Source of the DNA: Clostridia bacterium
Lineage (GTDB): Bacteria; Bacillota; Clostridia; Christensenellales; CAG-138
Length of the DNA stretch: 50,579 nt
Direction of reading: 5' to 3'
NCBI GenBank assembly: GCA_017435905.1
Contig: JAFSEB010000007.1
Coordinates: 1 to 50,579, forward strand
The translations under genes and the position numbers were made by a program. The notes below the pieces were generated by a model that saw nothing but the letters and a program-made list of their open reading frames with translations, was not told the DNA's origin and made no database searches. Shown here piece after piece: positions 34,755 to 44,065 of the stretch (positions are counted from its first letter, which is position 1; every line of letters starts with the position of its first letter).

Positions 34755-36200
34755 ATGCTGCTTTCGGAACTTGCAAACGCAACGGCGTATTTGAAACGCA
34801 CGGGGGAAGATACCCCGGTGGCATCGCTGCGATACAATTCCCGTAAGGTGGAAAAGGGCGATGTGTTCTTCTGCATCGTGGGCACTTTTTCCGACGGTCA
34901 CAACTATGCGGAGCAGGCGGTGAACGCAGGCGCCGCAGCGCTGGTGGTGGAAAGGGAACTGCCCCTTCCTGTGCCGCAGGTGGTCGTGAAAAACACCCGT
35001 ACCGCCATGGCGGAAATGGCTGCCGCATATTACGGCTACCCTGCAAAGGGAATGCGTGTGGTGGGCATCACCGGCACCAACGGCAAGACCAGCACCACCT
35101 ACATGATCAAAGCCATTGCAGAGGAATACGGCTGGAAGGTTGGTCTCATCGGCACCATCCGCAATATGATCGGCGAGCGCATCATCAACACGGAGCGCAC
35201 AACCCCCGAAAGCGTGGACCTGCAGCGCATCTTCCGTGAGATGAAGGATGAAGGCGTTGACCTTGTGGTGATGGAAGTATCCTCCCACTCCCTTGACCAG
35301 CGCAGGGTGCACGGCATCGAATTCGATACCGCCCTCTTCACCAACCTGACGCAGGATCACCTTGATTACCACAAAACCTTTGAAAACTACCTTGCCGCCA
35401 AAATGCGCATCTTTGCGCAGGCAAAGCATGCCGTTGTCAACATCGACGATCCCCATGCGGCGGCGATCCTTTCGGGCATCGATCTTCCGCTGAAAAGCTT
35501 CGGCATCCGTGAGGCGGCGGACATTACCGCCACGGAGATCGATATCACCACCCGGGGCGTGCAGTTCGACATGCACTGCAGGGAAGGCAATGTGCGCATG
35601 TATGTGCCCATCCCCGGACTTTTCAGCGTGTTCAATGCCATGGGTGCGGCGGCAGTTGCCATGGAGCTCGGCATTCCGCTTTCGAAGATCAAGACGGGCC
35701 TTGAAAAAATGGGCAGCGTATCCGGCAGGCTTGAGCCCCTTCCCACGGGCGGCAGGAACTTTGATGTGTATCTTGACTACGCCCACACGCCGGATGCCCT
35801 TGAGAACATCCTTAAGACCGCAAGGGAATTTGCCCAAGGCCGCATCGTAACGCTCTTTGGCTGCGGCGGCGACAGGGATCATGCGAAACGCCCCATCATG
35901 GGTGAGATCGCAGGCAGGTTTTCCGACTTCCTTGTCGTGACCAGCGACAACCCCCGCACGGAAGAGCCCATGAGCATCATCAATGCGGTGCTCGAAGGCG
36001 TACAGAAATCCGGATGTCCCCACGTTGTGGTGGAAAACCGCTATGAGGCCATCTGCTATGCCCTTGAAAATGCCGAGGAAAAGGATGTGATCATCCTCGC
36101 AGGCAAGGGACACGAAAACTATCAGGAGATCGGCGGCGGCAAACGCCACTTTGACGAAAAGGAGATCGTTGCCGAGCTTCTTCACACAAACGAGAACTGA
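34755..36200 (+). CDS. murE: UDP-MurNAc-tripeptide synthetase MurE (meso-DAP-adding)
   Basis: 481 residues from ATG 34755. ATP loop GTNGKT at residues 107-112, the TTPESVDLQ UDP-binding region, and the DNPR motif at 398-401 that marks meso-diaminopimelate specificity over lysine. Adds the third amino acid of the stem peptide. Ribosome site AAAGGA. Followed by mraY after 39 bases; murF, which usually intervenes, is absent. Confidence 0.96.
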   Translation: MLLSELANATAYLKRTGEDTPVASLRYNSRKVEKGDVFFCIVGTFSDGHNYAEQAVNAGAAALVVERELPLPVPQVVVKNTRTAMAEMAAAYYGYPAKGMRVVGITGTNGKTSTTYMIKAIAEEYGWKVGLIGTIRNMIGERIINTERTTPESVDLQRIFREMKDEGVDLVVMEVSSHSLDQRRVHGIEFDTALFTNLTQDHLDYHKTFENYLAAKMRIFAQAKHAVVNIDDPHAAAILSGIDLPLKSFGIREAADITATEIDITTRGVQFDMHCREGNVRMYVPIPGLFSVFNAMGAAAVAMELGIPLSKIKTGLEKMGSVSGRLEPLPTGGRNFDVYLDYAHTPDALENILKTAREFAQGRIVTLFGCGGDRDHAKRPIMGEIAGRFSDFLVVTSDNPRTEEPMSIINAVLEGVQKSGCPHVVVENRYEAICYALENAEEKDVIILAGKGHENYQEIGGGKRHFDEKEIVAELLHTNEN

Positions 36201-36239
36201 CGGAACGGGCTTCATGCCCGGCCGTAAACGGAGGATACC

Positions 36240-37256
36240 ATGCAGAAACCCATCTTTGCCCTGCTTCTTGCCGCGGTGGTCACCATTGCGCTGGGGCCCG
36301 TTCTGATCCCGCTGCTCCACAGGCTGAAATTCGGCCAGACGGTGCGTGATGACGGTCCGCAGACCCACCTCAAGAAGTCCGGCACCCCCACCATGGGCGG
36401 CATCATGTTCATCGTGGGCATCCTTGTGGGCACGCTTGCATTCTCCCTTAACGCCACGGAGCTTGCGCTTCCTGCGCTGCTTGTGACGGCAGGCTTCGCA
36501 CTTGTGGGCTTCCTTGATGATTTCCTCAAGGTCAAGTTCAAAAACAGCGTGGGCCTTCGTGCTTACCAGAAGATCATTGCCCAGTTCGGCATCGCCCTTG
36601 TGCTGGCGCTTTATGCCTACAACAGCCCCTTTGTGGGATCGAAGATCTATCTTCCCTTCCTCAATGCGGAATTCGATCTCGGCTTCTTCTACATCCCCTT
36701 CATGATGTTCGTGATCATCGGCACCGTGAACAGCGTGAACCTCACCGACGGCCTTGACGGCCTTGCCTCCGGCGTCAGCTTGATTTATGCCGTGACCATG
36801 GCGGTGATCTTCTTCTACATGTCCACCGCAATGCTGCTTCCCACCGATGCGGCGCAGGCGGTCGGCACCCAGTATGCGCAGGAACTCCACTCCATGTCCG
36901 TTTTTGCGGCGGCGGTGGCAGGCGGCTGCCTCGGCTTCCTTCGCTACAATTCCTACCCTGCACAGGTGTTCATGGGGGATACCGGTTCCCTCGCCCTCGG
37001 CGGCGCCATCGCTGCCATGGCCATCTTCAGCCGTGCGGTACTGCTTCTCCCCATCATGGGCGGCTGCCTCGTGGCATCCTCCGTATCGGTGATCCTGCAG
37101 GTTGGTTCCTACAAACTCAGGAAAAAGCGTATTTTCCGCATGGCGCCGCTGCACCATCACTTTGAGCTCAAAGGCGTGGCAGAAACGAAGATCGTTTCCG
37201 TATACATGATCATCACCGCCATCCTTTGCCTCGTGTGCCTGCTGGCATACGTATAA
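36240..37256 (+). CDS. mraY: Phospho-N-acetylmuramoyl-pentapeptide-transferase MraY
   Basis: 338 residues, about ten membrane helices. Conserved blocks: THLKKSGTPTMGG in the first cytosolic loop, GFLDDFLK with the catalytic aspartates, NLTDGLDGLASG, and C-terminal APLHHHFEL. Transfers phospho-MurNAc-pentapeptide to undecaprenyl phosphate, making lipid I. GGAGGATACC precedes ATG 36240. Followed by an unusual 245-base gap rich in hairpins. Confidence 0.97.
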   Translation: MQKPIFALLLAAVVTIALGPVLIPLLHRLKFGQTVRDDGPQTHLKKSGTPTMGGIMFIVGILVGTLAFSLNATELALPALLVTAGFALVGFLDDFLKVKFKNSVGLRAYQKIIAQFGIALVLALYAYNSPFVGSKIYLPFLNAEFDLGFFYIPFMMFVIIGTVNSVNLTDGLDGLASGVSLIYAVTMAVIFFYMSTAMLLPTDAAQAVGTQYAQELHSMSVFAAAVAGGCLGFLRYNSYPAQVFMGDTGSLALGGAIAAMAIFSRAVLLLPIMGGCLVASSVSVILQVGSYKLRKKRIFRMAPLHHHFELKGVAETKIVSVYMIITAILCLVCLLAYV

Positions 37257-37501
37257 ATCAGTTTTTTCAGCCGTTTGGTGCTTGAGAACGTTGCCGTGGT
37301 TTTTTGATTGGCGTTTGGCACGGCAGACGACAAGGGTAAGGTGCTTGAGGCAGAGTTTGGCTCGTTTGCCTCAAACACCTTGGCCGCACCGGACGGCTTC
37401 TTTTTTCAAATCTGCGCATGGAAAAAAGCCTTTCCATGCGCTAAAATATATCCCAACAGCAATGGAGGGGGAGAACGCCCTCAAAAAGGAGTGAAGATCC
37501 T
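37257..37501. other. Hairpin-rich gap between mraY and murD
   Basis: No credible gene. Three inverted repeats are stacked: TGCCGTG 37292-37298 with CACGGCA 37319-37325; a 15-bp stem with one mismatch, 37338-37352 with 37367-37381; and a perfect 11-bp stem 37414-37424 with 37431-37441. TGGAAA (37419-37424) and TAAAAT (37442-37447), 17 bases apart, could form a murD promoter whose spacer contains the loop and right arm of the last stem. The segment GTGCTTGAG occurs twice, at about 37279 and 37341. Confidence 0.6.
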
Positions 37502-38866
37502 ATGAAACAGCAGAAAAAACGTGCGCTGATCGTCGGCATGGCCAGAAGCGGCATTGCGGCGGCGCAGCTTTTGTATGAAAACGGGTATGAAGTCGTGATC
37601 AACGACATGAAAAGCGAGATCGCAGGTCTCAAGGAGGCACTTGCGGGCATAGAGTATGTTGACGCCCTCGGCAAAACGCCGGAGGAAGCAATGGGCGGCG
37701 CAGACCTCATCGTGCTGAGCCCCGTGATCCCCTTCTTCGCCCCCTTTGTAAAGGAAGCGGAGAAAGCCGGTGCAGAGGTCATCGGCGAGATCGAGCTTGG
37801 TTACCGCTATGCGGACAGGGGTGCGAAATTCGTATGCATCAGCGGCACCAACGGCAAGACCACCACTACCGCCCTCACAGGCGAGCTGTTCAAAACCGCA
37901 GGAGAGAATACCTATGTGCTCGGCAACATCGGCATCCCCATCAGCGCCCATGCAATGGAGATCAAAGCAGGCGACACGGTTGTGGCGGAGACCGCTGCGC
38001 TGCAGCTTGAAAGCATTCGGGAATTCCGTCCCAATGCCTTCGGCATGCTCAACATCAGCGAGGATCACCTGAACCGGTTCCAGTATAAGATCGAAAACTA
38101 CATTGCCGCCAAATGCCGCGGCTTTGAAAACCAGACGGAGGCGGATTTTGCTGTCCTCAATTACGATGATCCCACCGTGCGTGAAATGGCGAAGCTCACG
38201 AAGGCACGCACCGTGTATTTCTCCCAGAAGGAAGAACTGCAGGAAGGCATGTTCCTCCGGGATGACAAAATGGTCTTCCGCCTTGACGGAAAGGAAACGG
38301 AGCTCATCCATGTAAGCGAGCTGCGCATCCCCGGCCGCCACAATGTGGAAAACGCCCTGTGCGCCGCATCCCTTGCCCTTGTGATGGGTCTTGCTCCCGA
38401 AAAGGTGTGCGAGGGGCTCAAAGCCTTCCCGGGCGTAGAACACCGCATCGAATTCGTCCGTGAAAAGGACGGCGTTGCCTATATCAACGATTCCAAGGGC
38501 ACCAACCCCGATTCCACCATCAAGGCCGTTGAGGCCATGACACGCCCCACCATCCTGCTTCTCGGCGTGGGCGACTATGACAAGAAGAGCGATTTTACGC
38601 CGCTCTTTGAGGCCTTTGGCGGCAGGATCAAGCATGTGCTCGTTTCGGGCTGCAACATTCCTGCGGTGCAGGCTGCCGCAAAGCGCACGGGCTATGAAAA
38701 CGTCACCGTTTCCGACGGCAGCTTTGAGCAGATGATCCTTGATGCGCAGGATCTTGCCGTGCCCGGCGATGCGGTGCTGCTTTCGCCTGCTGCTGCCAGC
38801 TGGGGACGCTTCAGCGATTATGAACAGCGAGGCCGCATTTTCAAGGATATCGTCAGCAAACTCTGA
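37502..38866 (+). CDS. murD: UDP-MurNAc-L-alanine-D-glutamate ligase MurD
   Basis: 454 residues. The N-terminal Rossmann-like domain begins ALIVGMARSGIAAA; ATP loop GTNGKT at 115-120; then AALQLESI, HNVENALCA, HRIEF and NDSKGTNPD, the MurD-specific C-terminal motif. Adds D-glutamate to UDP-MurNAc-L-Ala. AAAGGAG site before ATG 37502. It may have its own promoter in the hairpin-rich gap upstream. Confidence 0.97.
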   Translation: MKQQKKRALIVGMARSGIAAAQLLYENGYEVVINDMKSEIAGLKEALAGIEYVDALGKTPEEAMGGADLIVLSPVIPFFAPFVKEAEKAGAEVIGEIELGYRYADRGAKFVCISGTNGKTTTTALTGELFKTAGENTYVLGNIGIPISAHAMEIKAGDTVVAETAALQLESIREFRPNAFGMLNISEDHLNRFQYKIENYIAAKCRGFENQTEADFAVLNYDDPTVREMAKLTKARTVYFSQKEELQEGMFLRDDKMVFRLDGKETELIHVSELRIPGRHNVENALCAASLALVMGLAPEKVCEGLKAFPGVEHRIEFVREKDGVAYINDSKGTNPDSTIKAVEAMTRPTILLLGVGDYDKKSDFTPLFEAFGGRIKHVLVSGCNIPAVQAAAKRTGYENVTVSDGSFEQMILDAQDLAVPGDAVLLSPAAASWGRFSDYEQRGRIFKDIVSKL

Positions 38867-38906
38867 CAGAATGAAGCAGTAAAATGGGAAAGGAGGGAAT
38901 ACGCCT

Positions 38907-40052
38907 GTGGAAAGCGAAGTATCATCGGTCAAAAGAAAACGCTTCTTTATATCCGGGCAGCTGGATTTTCCGCTGATGATCGCCGTGATCATGATGAGCG
39001 CCTTCGGTCTTGTCATGCTTTTCAGCGCAAGCTATTACACGGCGCAGAACTCCGCCCTTTACGATTACGACGGGTTTTCCTTCCTCAAAAGCCAGGCAAG
39101 ATACATGGCGCTCGGCCTGGTGGCGATGTATTTTATTTCCCGGCTGGATTACCATCTTTTCGACCGCTTCCGTGTGCTGATCCTTGCGGTATCCATCGCC
39201 CTGATGGCAGCTGTGTTTATTCCGGGCCTCGGTAAAAACCTGAACGGCGCCACACGCTGGCTGAAGATCCCGCGCACAAACTTTACCTTCCAGCCCTCAG
39301 AGCTTGCGAAATTCGCCCTGATCGCCTACATGGCAGGGTTCATGTCACGGCGTCCGCAGGCCATGCGGTCATTTTCAAAGGGTCTTGTGCCTATGTTCCT
39401 TATCATGGGCGCATACGGCGTCGTGCTGCTGGCGCAGAAAAACCTGAGCATGCTCGTTATTCTTGCCGTAACGGGTTTTACGATGCTGTTCCTTGGCGGT
39501 GCGCAGCTAAAGCACCTCCTCGGTCTTCTTGCGATCGCCATCCCGTTGTTCTTCGTGTTCGTATACATGGAAGAATACCGTGCGGCACGCCTGAGCATGT
39601 TTGTGAATCCCTGGGATACGGATCTTGCAGGCGCTTACCAGCTTCGACAGGCGCTCATTGCCTTCGGCAACGGCGGTCTCTTCGGACAGGGACTCAATTT
39701 CAGCCGGCAGAAACTTCTGTTCCTTCCTTACGGTGAAAGCGACTTTATCTTCGCCATCATCGGCGAGGAGCTCGGGTTCATCGGCTGCTGCTGCGTGATC
39801 CTCGGCTACCTTTTCATCGTATACCGGGGCATTCTGATCGCCATCCGCTGCAAGGACCGCTTCGGCAGCCTGATGGCAGGCGGCATCACCTCCGTGATCG
39901 GCGTGCAGGCTGCGGTCAATATCGCCGTTGCCACCAGCTCCGTTCCCACCACGGGACAGACGCTCCCCTTCATCAGCGACGGCGGTACATCCCTTCTCAT
40001 TTTCCTTGCTGCCACGGGGATCCTCCTCAGCATTTCACGCAGCATGGAATAA
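38907..40052 (+). CDS. ftsW: SEDS-family lipid II polymerase FtsW
   Basis: 381 residues from GTG 38907 after AAAGGAGGG. About ten membrane helices; conserved SEDS features include the GATRWLKI loop, QPSELAKFALI, and the C-terminal TTGQTLPFISDGGTS block. FtsW polymerises septal glycan with its class B PBP partner. Position between murD and murA favours FtsW over RodA or SpoVE, though Bacillus SpoVE occupies the same slot. Confidence 0.93.
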   Translation: MESEVSSVKRKRFFISGQLDFPLMIAVIMMSAFGLVMLFSASYYTAQNSALYDYDGFSFLKSQARYMALGLVAMYFISRLDYHLFDRFRVLILAVSIALMAAVFIPGLGKNLNGATRWLKIPRTNFTFQPSELAKFALIAYMAGFMSRRPQAMRSFSKGLVPMFLIMGAYGVVLLAQKNLSMLVILAVTGFTMLFLGGAQLKHLLGLLAIAIPLFFVFVYMEEYRAARLSMFVNPWDTDLAGAYQLRQALIAFGNGGLFGQGLNFSRQKLLFLPYGESDFIFAIIGEELGFIGCCCVILGYLFIVYRGILIAIRCKDRFGSLMAGGITSVIGVQAAVNIAVATSSVPTTGQTLPFISDGGTSLLIFLAATGILLSISRSME

Positions 40053-40118
40053 AGGAACACTTTTCTCCCTTTCCGCATAGGATGGAATGTGCCCAACGCG
40101 CGGCGGAGAGGAGAAAGC

Positions 40119-41405
40119 ATGGCATCTTTGATTGTGACAGGCGGCGTGCCCTTATCCGGCACGGCCCGTGTGAGCGGCGCAAAGAACGCCGCCCTTCCGA
40201 TCCTGGCGGCGAGCATACTGGCCCGCTCGCCCATTCTGCTCTATGATTGCCCGAAGCTTCGGGATGTGGAAAACATGCTTTCCATCCTTGCGGCGCTGGG
40301 CGTGAAACACGAACCTGCCGGCGAAGCCATCCTGCTCGATGCTTCCCGGGCGGATGCATATGTGATGCCGCAGGGCCTTTCCAAGGCGCTGCGCTCTTCC
40401 ATCTTTATGCTTGGGCCGCTCATTGCCCGTTTCGGCAGTGCGGTATGCACGTTTCCGGGCGGCTGCGAGATCGGGCACCGACCCATCGATCTGCACCTAC
40501 GGGGGCTTTCCATGCTGGGCGTGCGCATCCGGGAGGAGCATGGGCTCATCCTGTGCGACGGCAGCGACCTGACCGGTGCGGATATCCACCTTGACTACCC
40601 AAGCGTGGGCGCCACGGAAAACATCATGATGGCGGCGGTCGCCGCAAAGGGCGACACGGTGATCCGCAATGCGGCACGGGAACCGGAGATCGAAGACCTT
40701 GCTGCGTTTTTAAGAAAGATCGGCTGCTTTGTAACGGGGGACGGCACCTCCACGGTCGTGATCCGGGGCGGCATGAAGCGGACGGATCCCCATGCGCCCA
40801 TCGCCCACCGGGTGATGCCCGACCGCATCGTGGCAGGAACGCTTCTTTGTGCGGCTGCCATGACCGGCGGCGAGATCGCCCTTGATAATGCGGTGCCCAC
40901 CCACATCGCATCGGCGCTTGCAAAGCTCAGGGAGGCAGGCTGTACGGTGACTGCCGCCGAAAACAGAGTGTTTCTTCGGGCACCGAAGCGCCTCAGGGAG
41001 ATCAAGCTGATCGAAACACTGCCCTATCCCGGTTTCCCCACAGATCTGCAGGCGCAGTTTTTTGCCCTCTGCACCCTTGCGGAAGGAACTTCCATCATCG
41101 TGGAAAACGTGTTTGAAAACCGCTTCAAGCACGGACCGGAACTGATCCGCATGGGCGCAAGCTATACACAGAAAGACAGAACGGTGATCCTCCGGGGCGT
41201 TTCCCGCCTGACGGGCGCCCGGGTGACCGCAAAAGACCTTCGGGGCGGCGCTGCGCTGACCCTTGCAGGGCTTGCGGCAGAAGGGGAGACCACCGTTGAG
41301 GATGCGGAACTGATCGACAGGGGCTATGAACGCCTTGAAGAGACACTTTCTTCCCTTGGCGCAAGGATACGGCGCCTTGGCAGCACAGCAAAAGAGGAAC
41401 CATGA
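40119..41405 (+). CDS. murA: UDP-N-acetylglucosamine 1-carboxyvinyltransferase (MurA)
   Basis: 428 residues from ATG 40119 (GGAGAGGAG upstream). Begins with the UDP-sugar loop SGAKNAALP; the catalytic cysteine is Cys116 in PGGCEIG, equivalent to E. coli Cys115, so fosfomycin would be expected to act. Further blocks [15 protein letters not shown] and [12 protein letters not shown] are typical. First committed step of cell-wall precursor synthesis. It occupies the slot after ftsW where murG or murC often lie. Overlaps ftsQ by four bases. Confidence 0.96.
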   Translation: MASLIVTGGVPLSGTARVSGAKNAALPILAASILARSPILLYDCPKLRDVENMLSILAALGVKHEPAGEAILLDASRADAYVMPQGLSKALRSSIFMLGPLIARFGSAVCTFPGGCEIGHRPIDLHLRGLSMLGVRIREEHGLILCDGSDLTGADIHLDYPSVGATENIMMAAVAAKGDTVIRNAAREPEIEDLAAFLRKIGCFVTGDGTSTVVIRGGMKRTDPHAPIAHRVMPDRIVAGTLLCAAAMTGGEIALDNAVPTHIASALAKLREAGCTVTAAENRVFLRAPKRLREIKLIETLPYPGFPTDLQAQFFALCTLAEGTSIIVENVFENRFKHGPELIRMGASYTQKDRTVILRGVSRLTGARVTAKDLRGGAALTLAGLAAEGETTVEDAELIDRGYERLEETLSSLGARIRRLGSTAKEEP

Positions 41406-42700
41406 ACGAAAACGATCGCTTTGAACCGAATCACGGTCAGCAAAGCCCGGAGAAGGAGCGCATTTATGCGCCCACGCACCCGGGCTTTCAGACGTTGAAC
41501 CTCAGGCCGTTCAAAGGGGAGGAAGCGACGGAAAGATCCGCAGCGCAGAGTGCGGATGACGCAGAAAAAATGCCCGTTACTGCTGCTGCGGAAGAAGGAG
41601 AAAACCGCACCGGTGAAGAATATGATACGGGCAGCGGCGAAGAATATGAGGATGAGGAAGCCGCATCCGCAGAAACGGACGGGGATGAGGAAGAGGAAAT
41701 CTCCCTGTTTGACGGGGAAGACGAGGACGATGCGGAGCGCCCCATCACCGTGGCGGAGGCAAAGCGCCGTGACCGCCGGCTGACGGAACGGGAAAAACGC
41801 CGCCGTGCACGCCGCCGCAGGATCGTGCGCCTTGTGAGCAATGCCATCTTTTTTGTGGTCATTGCGGCGGTGCTTCTGCTTCTTTATTTTGTGCTCATCA
41901 TCGATAAGATCGAAGTGTACGGCATGGAACGCTTCACGGAGGAGGAGATCCTCGAAGCTTCCGGCCTTCATACGGGTCAGCATATGTGGCTTGCACAGCT
42001 TGGCAATGCAAAGGAAGCCATTGAAGATGATCCTTATATCGCATCGGCGGAATTTACCCGCATTTATCCGGACAGGCTCATCATCCGCATCACGGAGCGG
42101 ACGGAGCGTGCCGTGATCCTCGGCATGAACGCCCACGCAGTGATCGATGGGGAAGGGTATGTGCTTTCTCTCGGTGCCCGTGCAAGCTATGAAGGACTTC
42201 TTGAGGTCTACGGCACCGGCGGCGGCAGCTACCATGTGAATCAGAAACTCGGCGAGGAATCGGATTTTCATTCCAGAACTCTTGTTACGCTCCTTCGTGC
42301 ACTTGAAGAGGAGGAACTGCTCGATACCGTTAAGACCCTCGACATCAGCAACCCCCTTCGCATCACCATGGTTACCTTTGACGGGCTTACCGTCGTGTTC
42401 GGGCAGAGCGACAATGCGGCGGAAAAGCTGATGAACTTCCGCACGGTGCTGCCCATGCTGATTCAGCGGGGGTACAACACCTCCGGTACCCTTGATTTGA
42501 GTGCCAAAGGCTCACCGGTCTACTCGCCGCCCCGTTCTGCGGCTGCCATTCCCCTTGAACCCGAAACGGGCACGGCGGAGCCCAATGCAACGCCCGATCC
42601 GGAAGGAACTTCCGTGCCGGAAGCATCTGCAGCGCCCCTGCCCGAAGGCACAGCGGCGCCGCAGCCCACCGTGCCGCCGGAAGACGGCTTTTCCGGTTGA
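41402..42700 (+). CDS. ftsQ: FtsQ/DivIB-like division protein with long acidic N-terminus
   Basis: 432 residues; Bacillus DivIB has about 263. Residues 1-112 are mostly disordered and very acidic (DEEEE and EDEDD runs), 120-140 strongly basic, then a membrane helix (about 146-167), a POTRA domain from KIEVYGMERFTEEEIL (about 169-240), a beta domain to about 375 and a Pro/Ala/Glu-rich tail. Acts with FtsL and FtsB/DivIC in septum assembly. Starts four bases inside murA. Confidence 0.85.
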   Translation: MNENDRFEPNHGQQSPEKERIYAPTHPGFQTLNLRPFKGEEATERSAAQSADDAEKMPVTAAAEEGENRTGEEYDTGSGEEYEDEEAASAETDGDEEEEISLFDGEDEDDAERPITVAEAKRRDRRLTEREKRRRARRRRIVRLVSNAIFFVVIAAVLLLLYFVLIIDKIEVYGMERFTEEEILEASGLHTGQHMWLAQLGNAKEAIEDDPYIASAEFTRIYPDRLIIRITERTERAVILGMNAHAVIDGEGYVLSLGARASYEGLLEVYGTGGGSYHVNQKLGEESDFHSRTLVTLLRALEEEELLDTVKTLDISNPLRITMVTFDGLTVVFGQSDNAAEKLMNFRTVLPMLIQRGYNTSGTLDLSAKGSPVYSPPRSAAAIPLEPETGTAEPNATPDPEGTSVPEASAAPLPEGTAAPQPTVPPEDGFSG

Positions 42701-42758
42701 TCCGACAGGAAAAAACAGGAATTGAAACCATCAATTTCTTTTATCCTTTCTGAATCTA

Positions 42759-42814
42759 TTGCACAACATATGGTGTTTGTGGTATGCTTTTAATACTGGG
42801 AAAAGTATACTTTT
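42759..42814 (+). promoter_or_regulatory. ftsA-ftsZ promoter and 14-bp palindrome
   Basis: TTGCAC (42759-42764), 18-base spacer, TATGCT (42783-42788). A perfect palindrome AAAAGTATACTTTT at 42801-42814 lies where the early transcript begins, 33 bases before the ftsA start. Confidence 0.6.
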
Positions 42815-42847
42815 ATTCCTCTACCCCAAAATGCGAACGGAGGCGAC

Positions 42848-44047
42848 ATGGCTCAACTTACAGCTGTGCTGGATATCGGCAGTTCCAAAGTCATATGCAT
42901 GATCGCAGGCATGGACAACAGGGATGGCCTCACGGTTCGCGGTGCCGGGGTGAGGGAATATCAGGGCTATGAAAACGGAAAGCTGACCGACCCCGCATCG
43001 CTGCAGGAAGCGATTTTCGATGCGGTTGCCCTGGCGGAGGGGGAAGCCCGGCACCGGGTCAGGATCGTATCCGTGGGGGTGCCGGCATCCTTCACAAAGC
43101 TGGTGCTGCACCGGGGCGAGGTCGTGCCCCGTGCACGCAGCCGCCGCATTTCGGAGCGGGATATCGATGAACTGATCAACGCATCCATGGATTTTAAACC
43201 GCCCGAAGGGTACGAGCTCATCCACAGCACACCGGTGGATTTCACCGTGGATGGCACTGCGCACGGCGAGATGCCCATCGGCATGCAGGCGGAAAAGCTT
43301 TCGGGCACCGTTTCCCACGTATATGTGGAAGAAAACTTCAAGGATACCGTTGCAAAGGCGCTCCTTCGCATCGGCCTTGATGCGGATATGTACATTGCCG
43401 TGCCGCTTTCGGAAGGGCTCTTTGTGATCCCGGAGGCGCTCAGGGCAAAGCCTGCCATCCTTGTGGATGTGGGCGCAAAGAATACGGACGTTTCCGTGAT
43501 GCGCAACGCTGCCCTTGTGGCAAGCCGCACCATTCCCGTGGGCGGCGCACACTTTTCGGGGGATCTTGGCTACGGCCTCGGCGTGGAAGCATCGGTGGCG
43601 GAAACGCTCAAGCGCCGTTATGTTTATTCCCGTGAATATCAGGACAGCATAGATACCGTACACCTTCCCGGCGGCGAGACCATGCGTGTGGAGCATGAAG
43701 CCATCCGCTACATCGTGGAAGCACGTACGCAGGAACTCGCCTCCCTCATAGCCGATGCCGCAAAGGAAATGGGTGCGCCCCTTTCCGGAAAGCCTGCCCT
43801 TTACCTGACGGGCGGCGGTATCACGCTGATGCGCGGCAGCTGCGAGTTCATGGAAAAATGCCTCGGCGTTCCCGTGGAGGTGCGTATGCCCACCATGCCA
43901 AGGCTTTCCACGCCAAACTATGCGAGCGCTTTTTCCGTGATGGAATTTGTGATGCATGCGACGGATGATGCAATGCCGGATGAACGAAGCAGCAGGGCGT
44001 CAAACGGAAATTTGATCAATAAACTAAAGAACCTTTTTGTGAACTAA
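42848..44047 (+). CDS. ftsA: Cell division protein FtsA
   Basis: 399 residues. Actin-like ATPase: phosphate-1 loop VLDIGSSKV at the N-terminus, phosphate-2 ILVDVGAKNTDVSVM, adenosine motif YLTGGGITLMRG. The C-terminus NLINKLKNLFVN is the amphipathic membrane-targeting helix. Tethers FtsZ to the membrane. ATG 42848 follows GGAGGCG. Eighteen bases before ftsZ. Confidence 0.96.
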   Translation: MAQLTAVLDIGSSKVICMIAGMDNRDGLTVRGAGVREYQGYENGKLTDPASLQEAIFDAVALAEGEARHRVRIVSVGVPASFTKLVLHRGEVVPRARSRRISERDIDELINASMDFKPPEGYELIHSTPVDFTVDGTAHGEMPIGMQAEKLSGTVSHVYVEENFKDTVAKALLRIGLDADMYIAVPLSEGLFVIPEALRAKPAILVDVGAKNTDVSVMRNAALVASRTIPVGGAHFSGDLGYGLGVEASVAETLKRRYVYSREYQDSIDTVHLPGGETMRVEHEAIRYIVEARTQELASLIADAAKEMGAPLSGKPALYLTGGGITLMRGSCEFMEKCLGVPVEVRMPTMPRLSTPNYASAFSVMEFVMHATDDAMPDERSSRASNGNLINKLKNLFVN

Positions 44048-44065
44048 GGTAAGGAGGAATCAAAC

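Noticed and set aside
34596..37160. An 854-codon minus-strand frame over murE-mraY
   Set aside because: In-register shadow; both sense genes are clear and complete.
37308..37505. A 65-codon plus-strand frame in the mraY-murD gap, possibly a murF remnant
   Set aside because: No MurF motif, no ribosome site, and it consists mainly of hairpin arms.
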